64,000 nt of DNA from Ignatzschineria rhizosphaerae (GCF_022655595.1 NZ_CP093379.1:3010734-3074733), one strand, 5' to 3'; counted from the first letter of the stretch, positions 17,792-27,643 are shown. The notes: generated from the sequence alone by a model not told the origin. Numbers and translations: made by a program.

Positions 17792-19947
17792 ATGTTGCAC
17801 TCCATCAAGACCAAATGCGTGTCACGAGTATTCCTTACAGCTCTACCAAAATGGTGATATTCAGTGGCGTGCCACTGAAAAAAAACTCATACAAAACTAA
17901 CAGTGGCAAGTATTACGTCACCATCAAAGCTGATCCAGATGCCATCCCCGTTCAACCAGCCCTCGGCCAACACTGGTCGGTTAAAGGCCATCGTTTAATA
18001 GAAGAAATGGAAACGGGTGATTACGTGATGCAGCAGCATACCTATGAATCACCAGAACACATCGAATGCAGCCTGCCAGAAACGGGTGAACAGCTTATTC
18101 GCTTTATTGCCAGAGAAAGTGATTTCAAAGGTATCGGTGAAAGTAAAGCTAGAGCACTCTGGGAACTGTTAGGAAAGGATTTTCACCCAACGGTTGGAAA
18201 AGACACTCGTGAATCAAGAGAGCGCCTTAGAAGTGTCCTGAGTGAAGATTCTATCAATGCGTTATTTGAAGGTTACGCCAAATATAAAAATCTGGCCTAC
18301 TGCAACTGGATGACCGAACACAAGATACCAGCAAGTATTCAGCAGCGCTTATTGAAGCATCATGGAGAAGAGTCCATTGAGGCTATTAAACAAAATCCGT
18401 ATGTCCTTATTGGGTTTGGGATGTCGTTTACGGATGTCGATAAACTGGTTAATTTTGACCAGTTTAAGATCACAGCTTGTGATCACCGCAGACTAAGTGC
18501 CGCACTTGAAACCGCGATTCGCAAAGAGATTGAGAAAGGCCACACCTATACAACTCAAGCGTGCTTACGCCCATACCTAACCAAATTGCTCAAAGATAAG
18601 GAACTGGTGACGGAAGCGTTTAAAGCAGGTCACAACAAAGCGCAATACATCCTAAACCCCGACACTGGCTCTTATCATCCAACTGCCCAGTTGTTGATGG
18701 AAAATGTCGTTGCCAAACGACTTAAAGCACTAGCTAATCAAAACAACCTTTATGACGAAGTTGCAAATTCTGCATATTGCTCTTCGGTTGGTGAATTACC
18801 ATACGAGCTAACCAAGAAGCAGATTGAAGCAGTGACAACGTGTTTGGATAACGCCGTGAGCTGTATTACGGGCGGAGCTGGCACAGGTAAAACAACGGTA
18901 CTTAGAACCGCACTTCGAGCCTACCATCAAATGGGATTTGAAATACATGCGGTCGCGCTGAGTGGCAGAGCCGCTATGCGCTTGCATGAGTCAATTGGCT
19001 TTATCACCTCAACTATCGCTAAGTTATTACGTAGAGAGCCTATTGAGCCAAGTTCAGACCAGCCAAAGCATTTACTGGTAATAGATGAAGCCAGTATGAT
19101 TGACTTACCGATCATGTATCGCCTTGTTAATCACACTCATCCCTCTGTACGATTGATATTTACTGGCGACCCTGACCAACTTCCACCCATCGGCTGCGGC
19201 AAGGTGTTGGCAGACATCGTTGAAGCGAAAACGGTGGCTAATACCATGCTAGATATCGTCAAGAGACAGGAAGGTTCAACGGGTATCCCCGAATACTCAA
19301 AACTCATCAATCAAGGTGTGATGCCTGACCAATTAAGCACAGGTGCAATACACTTTCACGAAACCAGTAAAACAGACATTGCCAAAGTCTGTTGCGAACT
19401 TTACCAAGAATCTCCTGAAAGCAGTCGTGTCATGGCTCCAACCAAGGCGCTCGTAACAGAAATCAATAAACTCATCCAGCAAGCGGTCAACCCAAACAGT
19501 GACAGCCTTGAGTTTGAAATTAATGGTGACAAGTTCTTTTTGCCACTTCGCATGAATGATGAGGTGTTATTTACGCAGAATCATTACGACAAAGGCATTC
19601 AGAACGGCTCACTTGGTATGCTAACCAACGCCAAACCTTCTGGTGATAGTTACGGTGAAGTGACGCTAGATACAGGTGAAAAGGTCGAGATAACACAATC
19701 CGTTCTCGACTGCATGGAGTTGGGTTACGCAATCACCCTACATAAAGCTCAAGGGTCACAGTTTCCACGCATCATCATCGCTCTGCAAAATGGAAGAATA
19801 GTAGATAGAGCATGGCTCTATACGGCAATCACGAGAGCTGAAAGTGAAATCCATATCGTTGGTAGTAGCGATGATATGAAGCAGATCACCGAGGCACCTA
19901 GTCACTCTCACAAGCGGAATAGCTATCTGAAAGAGCTGCTGGGTTAG
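17788..19947 (+). CDS. RecD2-like superfamily 1 DNA helicase
   Basis: 719 residues. Helicase motifs in order: Walker A GGAGTGKTT (about residue 362), ALSGRAAMRL (Ia), VIDEASMID (II), FTGDPDQLPP (III), TLHKAQGSQF (V) and LYTAITRAE (VI). The N-terminal region has helix-hairpin-helix-like segments (GIGESKARALWELLG), as in RecD2. Family knowledge: 5'-3' DNA unwinding. It is in the same overlapping operon as the trio, so it probably acts during excision, integration or repair of the element. The start overlaps the preceding stop by four bases; a downstream Met in the first residues is also possible. Confidence 0.85.
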   Translation: MNVALHQDQMRVTSIPYSSTKMVIFSGVPLKKNSYKTNSGKYYVTIKADPDAIPVQPALGQHWSVKGHRLIEEMETGDYVMQQHTYESPEHIECSLPETGEQLIRFIARESDFKGIGESKARALWELLGKDFHPTVGKDTRESRERLRSVLSEDSINALFEGYAKYKNLAYCNWMTEHKIPASIQQRLLKHHGEESIEAIKQNPYVLIGFGMSFTDVDKLVNFDQFKITACDHRRLSAALETAIRKEIEKGHTYTTQACLRPYLTKLLKDKELVTEAFKAGHNKAQYILNPDTGSYHPTAQLLMENVVAKRLKALANQNNLYDEVANSAYCSSVGELPYELTKKQIEAVTTCLDNAVSCITGGAGTGKTTVLRTALRAYHQMGFEIHAVALSGRAAMRLHESIGFITSTIAKLLRREPIEPSSDQPKHLLVIDEASMIDLPIMYRLVNHTHPSVRLIFTGDPDQLPPIGCGKVLADIVEAKTVANTMLDIVKRQEGSTGIPEYSKLINQGVMPDQLSTGAIHFHETSKTDIAKVCCELYQESPESSRVMAPTKALVTEINKLIQQAVNPNSDSLEFEINGDKFFLPLRMNDEVLFTQNHYDKGIQNGSLGMLTNAKPSGDSYGEVTLDTGEKVEITQSVLDCMELGYAITLHKAQGSQFPRIIIALQNGRIVDRAWLYTAITRAESEIHIVGSSDDMKQITEAPSHSHKRNSYLKELLG

Positions 19948-20116
19948 CAGTTTCAAACTCGTTTTTGCCCCATTATTAGTTTCACCAAAGCCCTACCAGT
20001 GAAGTAGTAAGTTTCCCTACTTTGCATAAATACTTATTTGTCGAAATCTGATACAACACTACAGTTTTGCTACGATATTTGATATTGTGGCAAAAACGAT
20101 TATTGAGTGAGTCAGA

Positions 20117-20401
20117 ATGATTTCAGGGTTAAATGGTGGAAACTGCATTCTTAGCTCTATGGCGAAAGAAAGAGTTAAGAGTGGCATTCTAGATCATGCG
20201 CAAGTCGTGGGTTGCAAAGGTGAATACAAGGTCGTATTTAACGGTATGGAGTGGAAAGGTGAGCCGCTTGTGCTGAGTAGCTCAAGGCAGCCTTATGAGG
20301 CTCGTATCTTCAAGAGCTTAGACGGTGCTATCGCTGAGTTATTGCGTATTGGGCTTACAGAAGCATCTATTAAAATTACAGCTAAATCAGACAACGATTA
20401 A
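20117..20401 (+). CDS. Small conserved-looking protein of unknown function
   Basis: 94 residues, no signal peptide and no known motif. The C-terminal half (SRQPYEARIFKSLDGAIAELL) resembles segments seen in small proteins of mobile elements, but I cannot name a family. It stands 27 bases before the type III methyltransferase, so it probably belongs to that transcript and could be a regulator or anti-restriction partner; this is a guess. The 170 bases upstream are free of genes and likely carry a promoter. Confidence 0.5.
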   Translation: MISGLNGGNCILSSMAKERVKSGILDHAQVVGCKGEYKVVFNGMEWKGEPLVLSSSRQPYEARIFKSLDGAIAELLRIGLTEASIKITAKSDND

Positions 20402-20428
20402 TCACAAATCATTGAATTTGGAACAAAG

Positions 20429-22321
20429 ATGAACATTAAAGAAGAGACAGTATATTCCAACGTTGAGACAGCCAATAGCAAACAGCTTGCTATTCTCAAG
20501 AAACACTTCCCAAATTGCTTTGATCGTGATGGTAATTTCATTCAAGAGCGAATGCTTGAAGTTATTAACGCGAATGAAGTCGAATTATCAAAAGAGAGCT
20601 ATTCTTTAAACTGGTTAGGTAAATCATACTCGCGCTTATTGGCGAACCTACCACCTAAAACTCTGATTCATGCAGATGTAGAGCACAACGCTCAAGAGCA
20701 ACATAAAGATAGTAAAAACTTGCTTATCAAAGGCGATAACCTTGAGGTGTTAAAGCATTTGGTTAATGCCTATAGCGAGAAGGTTAAGATGATCTACATT
20801 GACCCACCTTACAACACCGGTTCAGATGGTTTTGTTTACAATGATGACCGTAAATTTACCAAAGAACAACTATCTGAATTAGCAGGTATTGACATTACCG
20901 AAGCACAAAGGATTCTTGAATATAATGATAAAGGCTCTAGTAGCCACAGTGCTTGGCTTTCCTTTATGTTTCCACGCTTGTATGTAGCTAAAGGACTTCT
21001 TCAAGACGATGGTGTGATATGCATTTCTATAGATGAGAATGAGCATTCACAACTAAAGTTGTTATGTGATGAGATTTTTGGTGAACAAAATTTTATAACT
21101 GATTTTGTGTGGAAAAACAAAAAGGGTGGAGGAAATGATTCCGTTCATGTAGCTGTAGAGCACGAATATATTGTTATGTATTCAAAAGAGAAAGATAAGT
21201 TAGAGCGCCTCTTTGAAAGTTATAAACCAGAGTACTTGAAGCGATATAGTGAAGAGGATACAGAATCCAAGTTTTACTGGGATACGTTTAAAAGAAAGTC
21301 AGGAAAGCAGTACTATCCTATAACGTGTCCTGATGGAACAGTCCTTGAGTATGATGAAAATGGAAATAAAATAAGCTGGTTACGTTCTGAGGCTCGCTTT
21401 CAATCTGATTTGGAAAAAGGTGATATACGAATTTTTCAAAAAAATGATGGTAATTGGTCAGTTCAGTTTAAGCAGCGTTTACCAAAAGGTAAGAAACCAC
21501 GCTCGATACTTATTAACGAATCATTGCTAGATAAATCTGGAACAACTAGTGATGGTAGCGATGATTTACTGGATCTTTTTGGATTTCATCCATTTAGTAA
21601 CCCTAAGCCGATCAAGCTTGTTTCTGAGCTTATTAATATCATTGTCTCAGAGCAAGATCTTGTACTTGATTTCTTTGCAGGTTCAGGCTCAACAGCTCAC
21701 GCTGTTTTTGAACTAAACAAAACTGATTCTGCTAATAGACAGTTTATTTTAGTGCAGATTGCTGAAAACCTTAAGCCTGAAGATGCTGCTTATGAAAAAG
21801 GTTATAGAACGGTTTTTGATATAACTAAAGAGAGAATCTTAAAGGCTGGAAGTAAAATTTCAGAGTCCCAGCCAAGCTTTAATGGGGATTTGGGCTTTAA
21901 AATATTTGAAACAGTCGAAGATTTTCGTATTGAAGAAGATGACAAGGAGCTAGCTTTATCCAATATTACAATGTTTGACGATGTTCTACTGACGGAGGAG
22001 CAGTATCAAACCTTGCTTACCACTTGGGCTTTGTATGATGGTAGCGAGTTAACGACTCCTATTGTCGATATTGATCTCGATGGATATACGGCACACCTAT
22101 GTGATAGACGCTTGTATATGATTGCTCCAGATTTTAGCAGCAATGCGCTTAAAGCTTTACTTCACAAACTTGATGATACAGATGACAAAGATTTTGATCC
22201 AAACAAAATCGTTTATTATGCCAACAACTTTGACAGCGTTAAGCAGTTGGAGTTGAACGAAGCACTGAAGAGCTATGCAAATAAGAAATCTATCGAGATT
22301 GATGTGGTGGTACGTAACTAA
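20429..22321 (+). CDS. mod: Type III restriction-modification methyltransferase (Mod)
   Basis: 630 residues. The order of motifs is IV first (YIDPPYNTGSDG, DPPY at about residue 125), then the SAM-binding motif I (DFFAGSGSTAHAV, about 415): a beta-class N6-adenine methyltransferase. The variable region between them holds the target recognition domain. Its stop codon overlaps the ATG of the restriction subunit. It methylates one strand of an asymmetric site and is required for site recognition by the Mod-Res complex. No simple-sequence repeats that would make it phase-variable are visible. Codon use is closer to AT-rich than in the trio genes, suggesting cargo of another origin. Confidence 0.92.
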   Translation: MNIKEETVYSNVETANSKQLAILKKHFPNCFDRDGNFIQERMLEVINANEVELSKESYSLNWLGKSYSRLLANLPPKTLIHADVEHNAQEQHKDSKNLLIKGDNLEVLKHLVNAYSEKVKMIYIDPPYNTGSDGFVYNDDRKFTKEQLSELAGIDITEAQRILEYNDKGSSSHSAWLSFMFPRLYVAKGLLQDDGVICISIDENEHSQLKLLCDEIFGEQNFITDFVWKNKKGGGNDSVHVAVEHEYIVMYSKEKDKLERLFESYKPEYLKRYSEEDTESKFYWDTFKRKSGKQYYPITCPDGTVLEYDENGNKISWLRSEARFQSDLEKGDIRIFQKNDGNWSVQFKQRLPKGKKPRSILINESLLDKSGTTSDGSDDLLDLFGFHPFSNPKPIKLVSELINIIVSEQDLVLDFFAGSGSTAHAVFELNKTDSANRQFILVQIAENLKPEDAAYEKGYRTVFDITKERILKAGSKISESQPSFNGDLGFKIFETVEDFRIEEDDKELALSNITMFDDVLLTEEQYQTLLTTWALYDGSELTTPIVDIDLDGYTAHLCDRRLYMIAPDFSSNALKALLHKLDDTDDKDFDPNKIVYYANNFDSVKQLELNEALKSYANKKSIEIDVVVRN

Positions 22322-25230
22322 TGAGTAAAGGATTCACTTTTGAAAAGAATCTGCCACACCAAAAAGCAGGTGTTGATGCAGTTCTAAATATGTTTATCGG
22401 TGCAGAGCCACAATTCGATGACGATCAAAGTGTTCGGCTTTTAGCGAATCCAGAACTCGTTATTACTAAGCCGCAACAGCGTTCAAACATAAAGGCTATT
22501 CACGAATTTAATGGTATCGAGCACAGCAAAGAGCATTACAACGAGAATAGTAATGTGATTGATGTCTCGATGGAAACGGGTACAGGTAAGACCTACACCT
22601 ATACCAAAACGATGTTCGAGCTAAACAAAGCTTTTGGTATCAATAAATTTATCATCATCGTACCAACGCTTTCGATTAAAGCAGGTACGGTGAACTTTCT
22701 TAAAAGTGATGCGCTTAAAGAACACTTTAGAGAGACAGAGCGTGAACTTAAAACGTATATTGTTGAAAGTAAAAAATCGTCTAAGAAAAACACCAAATCG
22801 TTTATGCCTCAAGCGATTCACGATTTTGTAGAAGCCAATAATTACAACAAAAAATACATTCACGTAATGGTGATTAACTCAGGGATGGTTAACTCCCCAT
22901 CTTTGACGGAAGTATATGATCGTGGCTTACTAGACAACAGGTACAACACACCAATTGAAGCAATTAGTGCCGTAAAGCCATTCGTTATAATTGATGAGCC
23001 TCATAAGTTTCCTAAAGCAAAGACAACGTGGAATAACATTGAAAAATTCAATGCTCAAAGCATTATCCGCTACGGTGCTACATTCAATGAAGAGTATGAA
23101 AATCTTGTCTATCGCCTAACTGCTGTTGACGCATTCAATGATGATCTCGTTAAAGGTATCAATACTTTCATTGAAGAAATGGTTGGCGATGATGTTGCTA
23201 GCTTGACGCTGAAAAAATCTACGACCACGGAAGCAACTTTCGAGCTTAATGAAAATGGTTCAAAAACCATAATCAAAGTGGGTAAAGGTGAATCTTTAGC
23301 GAAAACGCATCCTGAAATTCACGACCTATACATTGAGTCGATGAACACAAAAATGGTCGTTCTCAGTAACGGTGTTGAGCTTAAAGTAAATGAATCAATC
23401 AACCCATATTCATACTCTGATACGCTTGAAGACAACATGATGCGTAGGGCGATTAAAGAGCATTTCAAAGTTGAGAGAGAAATGCTCACACAACGTCCAA
23501 GAATCAAGCCTCTGACTCTGTTTTTCATAGATGACATCGAGGGCTATCGTGACGGAAATAACATCTCTGGAAGCTTGAAAACTAAGTTTGAAGAGTGGAC
23601 TTTAGCTGAAGCTAAGGCACTACTAAAAACTGAAACAGATGAGTTCTACAAGCGGTATTTGGAAAGAACTATTGCTGATATAAGTAGTGTTCACGGTGGT
23701 TATTTCTCGAAGGATAACAGTGATAAGGACGAAAAAATCGAGCAAGAGATTAATGAAATTTTGCACGATAAAGAGCTGCTTTTGTCTTTAGATAACCCTA
23801 GACGATTCATTTTTTCGAAGTGGACGCTTAGAGAGGGCTGGGACAACCCAAACATCTTTACCCTTTGTAAGTTACGTTCAAGTGGTAGTACAACATCAAA
23901 GCTTCAAGAAGTGGGACGAGGCTTACGTTTGCCAGTTAATGAATATATGGCTCGTGTAAATGGTGAGTTTAGGCTGAACTACTTCGTAGATTTTACTGAG
24001 AAAGATTTTGTTGCCTCTCTAGTTCAAGAAGTGAATGAGACATCTTTCAAAGAGACTGTCCCATCTAAGTTGACTCAAGATCTTGAGGATAAAATATTAT
24101 CTAAATACCCTGACCTTGAGGCTTTGGATTTGATGATGGACTTACTTGGAAAAGGGATCATCGACAAAAGTAAAAACTTACTCGGGGCAACGGCTTATAC
24201 GCAGTTAAAAGAGTCGTATCCTAACGCTTTCCCTAGCGGTGTTAAAAGCGGAAAAATCAAAGTTGCCACAGAGGGAAAAACTCGTTCTAAAATGCGAGTT
24301 GGTAAGTTTGATGAGCTAAAGCAACTGTGGGAAATGATCAATCAAAAGGCAGTATTAGAGTATAAAATCGCTAGCGAGAATGATTTCCTAAAACTCTTCA
24401 CTACCTATTTGCTCTCAGAGTCTGAGAAGTTCAAAAAGACTGGCGTTCAAACACGTATTGAAAAAGTGTATGTGAGCAATGATACGGCAATGTCAAAAAC
24501 AGTATTTGGTGATGATGATGACTTCACTAAATTCTGTACTATGACGTACAAAGAGTTTGTTACTCGCCTATCACAAACCGCGTTTATTAAACCATCAACA
24601 CTACACAAAGCATTTGTTGCAGTGCAAAGTACGATTAATATCACTGACTATTTGAATATTCAGACCATTAGAAAGATCAAATCAGGATTTAGTAAGTTCT
24701 TGTTACACAACTCATTTAGTAAGTTTGGGCTTGGATATAACATTATTTCCAGCAGCGTACACCCAACTAAATTTACAGATGAAACAGGCCAAGCTTTGAA
24801 AGATGTTGCGGCAAGTGATCTCGGTGTTCACGCGGATCATTCCGTACCGCCGCTGGACAGCTATCTATTTGAAGATGTGTTTTATGATTCTGAGCTGGAA
24901 AAGCTCAACATTACTGATGGTGAAATTGAGTCTGTATCGGTTTTTACTAAGATCCCTAAAAACTCAATAAAAATCCCTGTAGCGGGTGGCTATAGCTACT
25001 CTCCTGACTTTGCTTATGTAGTTAAGACCAGTAAAGGGGATTACCTGAACTTCATCATTGAAACTAAAAATGTTGAAGGAAAAGATACACTTAGAAAAGA
25101 GGAAGAGCGTAAAATCAAGCACGCTAAAGAACTGTTCAACCAGATCAGTAAAGAAGTGAAGGTTGAGTTTAAAACTCAGTTTGCTGACGATGTAATTTAT
25201 GATCTAATCAAGCAATCTGTTAGTGCTTAG
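22321..25230 (+). CDS. res: Type III restriction endonuclease subunit (Res)
   Basis: 969 residues. SF2 translocase motifs: Walker A METGTGKTYT (about residue 85), IIDEPHKF (DEPH box, about 224), SKWTLREGWDNPN (motif V region) and QEVGRGLRLP (motif VI, about 530). The C-terminal nuclease has PD at about 894 and E-x-K in IIETKN (about 914), the PD-(D/E)xK layout of type III Res. All key residues appear intact, so the system is predicted to be active. It cleaves about 25-27 bp from unmethylated sites after ATP-driven communication between two sites (family knowledge). Confidence 0.92.
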   Translation: MSKGFTFEKNLPHQKAGVDAVLNMFIGAEPQFDDDQSVRLLANPELVITKPQQRSNIKAIHEFNGIEHSKEHYNENSNVIDVSMETGTGKTYTYTKTMFELNKAFGINKFIIIVPTLSIKAGTVNFLKSDALKEHFRETERELKTYIVESKKSSKKNTKSFMPQAIHDFVEANNYNKKYIHVMVINSGMVNSPSLTEVYDRGLLDNRYNTPIEAISAVKPFVIIDEPHKFPKAKTTWNNIEKFNAQSIIRYGATFNEEYENLVYRLTAVDAFNDDLVKGINTFIEEMVGDDVASLTLKKSTTTEATFELNENGSKTIIKVGKGESLAKTHPEIHDLYIESMNTKMVVLSNGVELKVNESINPYSYSDTLEDNMMRRAIKEHFKVEREMLTQRPRIKPLTLFFIDDIEGYRDGNNISGSLKTKFEEWTLAEAKALLKTETDEFYKRYLERTIADISSVHGGYFSKDNSDKDEKIEQEINEILHDKELLLSLDNPRRFIFSKWTLREGWDNPNIFTLCKLRSSGSTTSKLQEVGRGLRLPVNEYMARVNGEFRLNYFVDFTEKDFVASLVQEVNETSFKETVPSKLTQDLEDKILSKYPDLEALDLMMDLLGKGIIDKSKNLLGATAYTQLKESYPNAFPSGVKSGKIKVATEGKTRSKMRVGKFDELKQLWEMINQKAVLEYKIASENDFLKLFTTYLLSESEKFKKTGVQTRIEKVYVSNDTAMSKTVFGDDDDFTKFCTMTYKEFVTRLSQTAFIKPSTLHKAFVAVQSTINITDYLNIQTIRKIKSGFSKFLLHNSFSKFGLGYNIISSSVHPTKFTDETGQALKDVAASDLGVHADHSVPPLDSYLFEDVFYDSELEKLNITDGEIESVSVFTKIPKNSIKIPVAGGYSYSPDFAYVVKTSKGDYLNFIIETKNVEGKDTLRKEEERKIKHAKELFNQISKEVKVEFKTQFADDVIYDLIKQSVSA

Positions 25231-25441
25231 AGTTTGCTGTTTAAAGGGGAGGTGGAGCCTCCCTATTCATAATGGTTAAATTTATATTCAAATTTATCAC
25301 TCACCCTCTTCAATATTGGAGTGATTGTTCTAAATTGTTTTTGTCCAGAAACGTGTTTCAGCGGATGGTCAAGAAAAATCATAAATGCCTAGCGAGTAGT
25401 GAGCTGTGCGAGCGTCAGGAGTGGCTTTAATATTTTACTTT

Positions 25442-25481
25442 ACCATCATTCCCTTAAATACCCTTTTGGCAGGGTGATGGT
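25442..25481. repeat. Inverted repeat near the element's right end
   Basis: ACCATCA and TGATGGT, with inner CCC/GGG pairs, form a long dyad. A further ATACCATCG lies just after it. It may be a recombinase-binding site or a transcript end. Confidence 0.45.
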
Positions 25482-25527
25482 CTTCACGCAGTGATACCAT
25501 CGCCTTGCTAAGCCTTCAGGGATAAAA

Positions 25528-25564
25528 AAAGCGTACACACCATTATACATAGTATGTACGCTTT
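25528..25564. terminator. Bidirectional terminator-like hairpin
   Basis: AAAGCGTACA / TGTACGCTTT, a perfect 10-bp stem with a 17-nt loop, with A run on one side and T-rich sequence on the other. The loop carries TATACATAGT, the inverse of ACTATGTATA near the left end. Confidence 0.55.
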
Positions 25565-25631
25565 ATATACCCCAAAGAAGCATTTCCAGTAAAGGGCTGC
25601 CACTCACTCACACGCGAATAGACACTGTTTT

Positions 25632-25660
25632 TACTATATACTCCAAAAGGGGCTTTTTAA
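25632..25660 (-). repeat. Candidate right terminal inverted repeat
   Basis: TACTATAT, 10 bases, GGGCTTTTTAA: the reverse complement of the two blocks at 12408-12437. It ends 28 bases short of the guaA stop codon. It could instead be the normal guaA terminator (AAAAG-CCC-CTTTT on the minus strand). Confidence 0.4.
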
Positions 25661-25687
25661 CATCAGTAGAAATCTACTTCAATAATC

Positions 25688-26932
25688 CTATTCCCACTCA
25701 ATTGTTGCTGGTGGTTTGTTAGAGATATCGTACGTTACACGTGAAACACCGTTTACTTCTTTGATGATTCGTGTTGATATGTGTTCGATAAATTCCCATG
25801 GAAGGTGCGCCGCTCTTGCGGTCATGAAGTCTACTGTTTCAATGGCTCGTAGGGCAATGACGTAATCGTAAACACGTTTATCATCTTGAACACCGACAGA
25901 TTTTACAGGAACAAATACGGCAAAGGCTTGAGAGGTTTTATCGTAGAGGTCTGCCTTGATAAGCTCTTCGATGAAAATATCATCAGCATAACGAAGGATA
26001 TCGGCGTACTCTTTTTTAATTTCGCCTAAGATACGAACGCCAAGACCAGGCCCTGGGAATGGGTGACGATAAACCATCGCACGTGGTAAACCTAACGCAA
26101 CGCCAAGTTCACGAACTTCATGTTTAAAGAGTGAGCTGATAGGTTCAAGGAGCTTAAGATCCATATCTTCAGGTAAGCCACCCACGTTGTGATGTGATTT
26201 AACTGCAACGCCATCTTTTGTATTAAGTGATTCTAAGATATCAGGGTAGATGGTGCCTTGAGCTAACCATTTTGCGCTTGGAAGTTTACGGGATTCTTCT
26301 TCAAAGATACGAACGAAAAGCTCGCCAATGATTTTGCGTTTTTTCTCAGGATCGCTTTCGCCTTTGAGTGCTTCTAGGAAGCGAGCTTCAGAATCAACAC
26401 GAATGATGTTGATTCCCATGTTCTCCGCAAAAGTTTGCATCACTTTATCGCCTTCATTTAAGCGAAGTAAGCCTGTATCGACAAATACGCACGTCAATTG
26501 ATTACCAATCGCTTTATGAATAAGAGCAGCTACAACTGATGAATCCACACCACCAGATAGGCCAAGGATTACCTCATCATTTTGGACGGTATTTTGAATT
26601 GCTTTTGTATGATGTTCGATAAATGCCGTAACGTTCCAAACAGGCTCAATATTTTGTGCTGAGGCAAAGTTAATGATGGCATCAGACTCGCTTGTTTCAT
26701 CAAGATTAAAAATAGGAATATTTTCCCCAACTTTTGTTAAAATTGCTTCAATTTCTGTAGGAGTATTAGATAAGATTCCTTTTGGCGGGAATTGATCTAA
26801 AGCAGATGCTAAGTCGTTGATTGTGGTAATCTCAGAGTAGTATTCTGCATCGCGAAGTAGGCGGGCAATTTTTTGCGCATCCTGCTGATTTGCGTGTACA
26901 ATTAAAATTTTATTGTCTAAATGTTGTGCCAT
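25688..26932 (-). CDS. guaA: GMP synthetase with a truncated glutaminase domain
   Basis: 414 residues, against about 525 in ordinary bacterial GuaA. The ATP pyrophosphatase domain is complete ([11 protein letters not shown] at about 124-134, then the dimerisation domain to the conserved end KPPATIEWE). The N-terminal class I amidotransferase is reduced to about 80 residues that still align with its start ([30 protein letters not shown]), but the segment with the nucleophile Cys (GICYGMQ), the His-Glu pair and some 110 residues is missing. It can amidate XMP with ammonia but should not hydrolyse glutamine. The start has AAGGA 7 bases upstream. The gene reads smoothly, with no frameshift. Confidence 0.9.
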   Translation of the reverse strand: MAQHLDNKILIVHANQQDAQKIARLLRDAEYYSEITTINDLASALDQFPPKGILSNTPTEIEAILTKVGENIPIFNLDETSESDAIINFASAQNIEPVWNVTAFIEHHTKAIQNTVQNDEVILGLSGGVDSSVVAALIHKAIGNQLTCVFVDTGLLRLNEGDKVMQTFAENMGINIIRVDSEARFLEALKGESDPEKKRKIIGELFVRIFEEESRKLPSAKWLAQGTIYPDILESLNTKDGVAVKSHHNVGGLPEDMDLKLLEPISSLFKHEVRELGVALGLPRAMVYRHPFPGPGLGVRILGEIKKEYADILRYADDIFIEELIKADLYDKTSQAFAVFVPVKSVGVQDDKRVYDYVIALRAIETVDFMTARAAHLPWEFIEHISTRIIKEVNGVSRVTYDISNKPPATIEWE

Positions 26933-27064
26933 AGGTAATATCCTTGATGAATAGGTGATATTTATCGAGGGCTAAATTATAGCAAAATTGTCTATTAAAG
27001 CCTGAATTTATGTATGGAATCAGATTTGTTTTACAAATTAGAAGAGTCGATAAGGATGGGATTT

Positions 27065-27514
27065 ATGATTAACTGGAAGCGTTCGTTATTAATTGCGATT
27101 GCGTTAATGACCTCATTTTCCTTTGCTGATGTGCGAAGAGAGAGCCTTTTAGGGGCTAAAAATGCGGCGATATCTAATGCAAAAGAGCAGTTAGGAGTTC
27201 GTTATCTTTTTGGCGGAACAGATCCTAAAAGAGGGTTTGATTGTAGTGGTTTAATTCAGTATGTCTATAAAAATGCCGGCATAGAAACACCACGAAATAC
27301 GGCAGGAATGTATGAACACTTTAAAAAGACAACGACGCCAGAACCCGGTGATATCGTTTTTTTCATTATTAATGGTAGTAGTGTTTCCCATGCAGGAATC
27401 TATCTCGGCGGTAATAAGATGATTCACGCACCCCGTACAGGAAAGACGGTTGAGATTACTCGAATTGATACTCCTTACTGGCAAAAAAGATTTTATGGCT
27501 TTGGGAAGATATAA
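27065..27514 (+). CDS. NlpC/P60-family peptidoglycan peptidase
   Basis: 149 residues from the ATG at 27065, preceded by AAGGA at 8 bases; longer in-frame starts (27014, 27056) would bury the signal peptide. Signal peptide MINWKRSLLIAIALMTSFSF, then a single NlpC/P60 domain with Cys60 in FDCSGL, His109 in SHAGIYLG and His121 in MIHAP: the Cys-His-His catalytic triad. Predicted periplasmic D,L-endopeptidase acting on cell-wall peptides, comparable in size to MepS-type enzymes but without a lipobox. Divergent from guaA. Confidence 0.88.
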   Translation: MINWKRSLLIAIALMTSFSFADVRRESLLGAKNAAISNAKEQLGVRYLFGGTDPKRGFDCSGLIQYVYKNAGIETPRNTAGMYEHFKKTTTPEPGDIVFFIINGSSVSHAGIYLGGNKMIHAPRTGKTVEITRIDTPYWQKRFYGFGKI

Positions 27515-27643
27515 AATGATGACAACATTGTTGTCGATTGGTACAATGCTGAATTAAATTTAGTAATAAGAATGTCTATCAATTAGACGTTGCACATTCA
27601 TATTAGCCCTGTAGCAAACTCTTTAGAGGTTGATCGTTAAATT

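Larger units (their letters stand above)
25231..25687. other. Right-end region of the Gamma-Mobile-Trio element
   Basis: No gene. It holds a GGGAGG/CCTCCC hairpin just after res (25240-25264), a long stem with ACCATCA/TGATGGT ends (25442-25481), a 10-bp stem hairpin (25528-25564) and the candidate right terminal repeat (25632-25660). guaA ends on the other strand at 25688. Confidence 0.55.

Noticed and set aside
20429..22321. Phase-variable type III methyltransferase
   Set aside because: No tandem simple-sequence repeats are visible in or before mod.
25676..25700. guaA 3' end as attachment site for the trio element
   Set aside because: guaA is a known island site, but no duplicate of its 3' end occurs at the left boundary (12346-12550).
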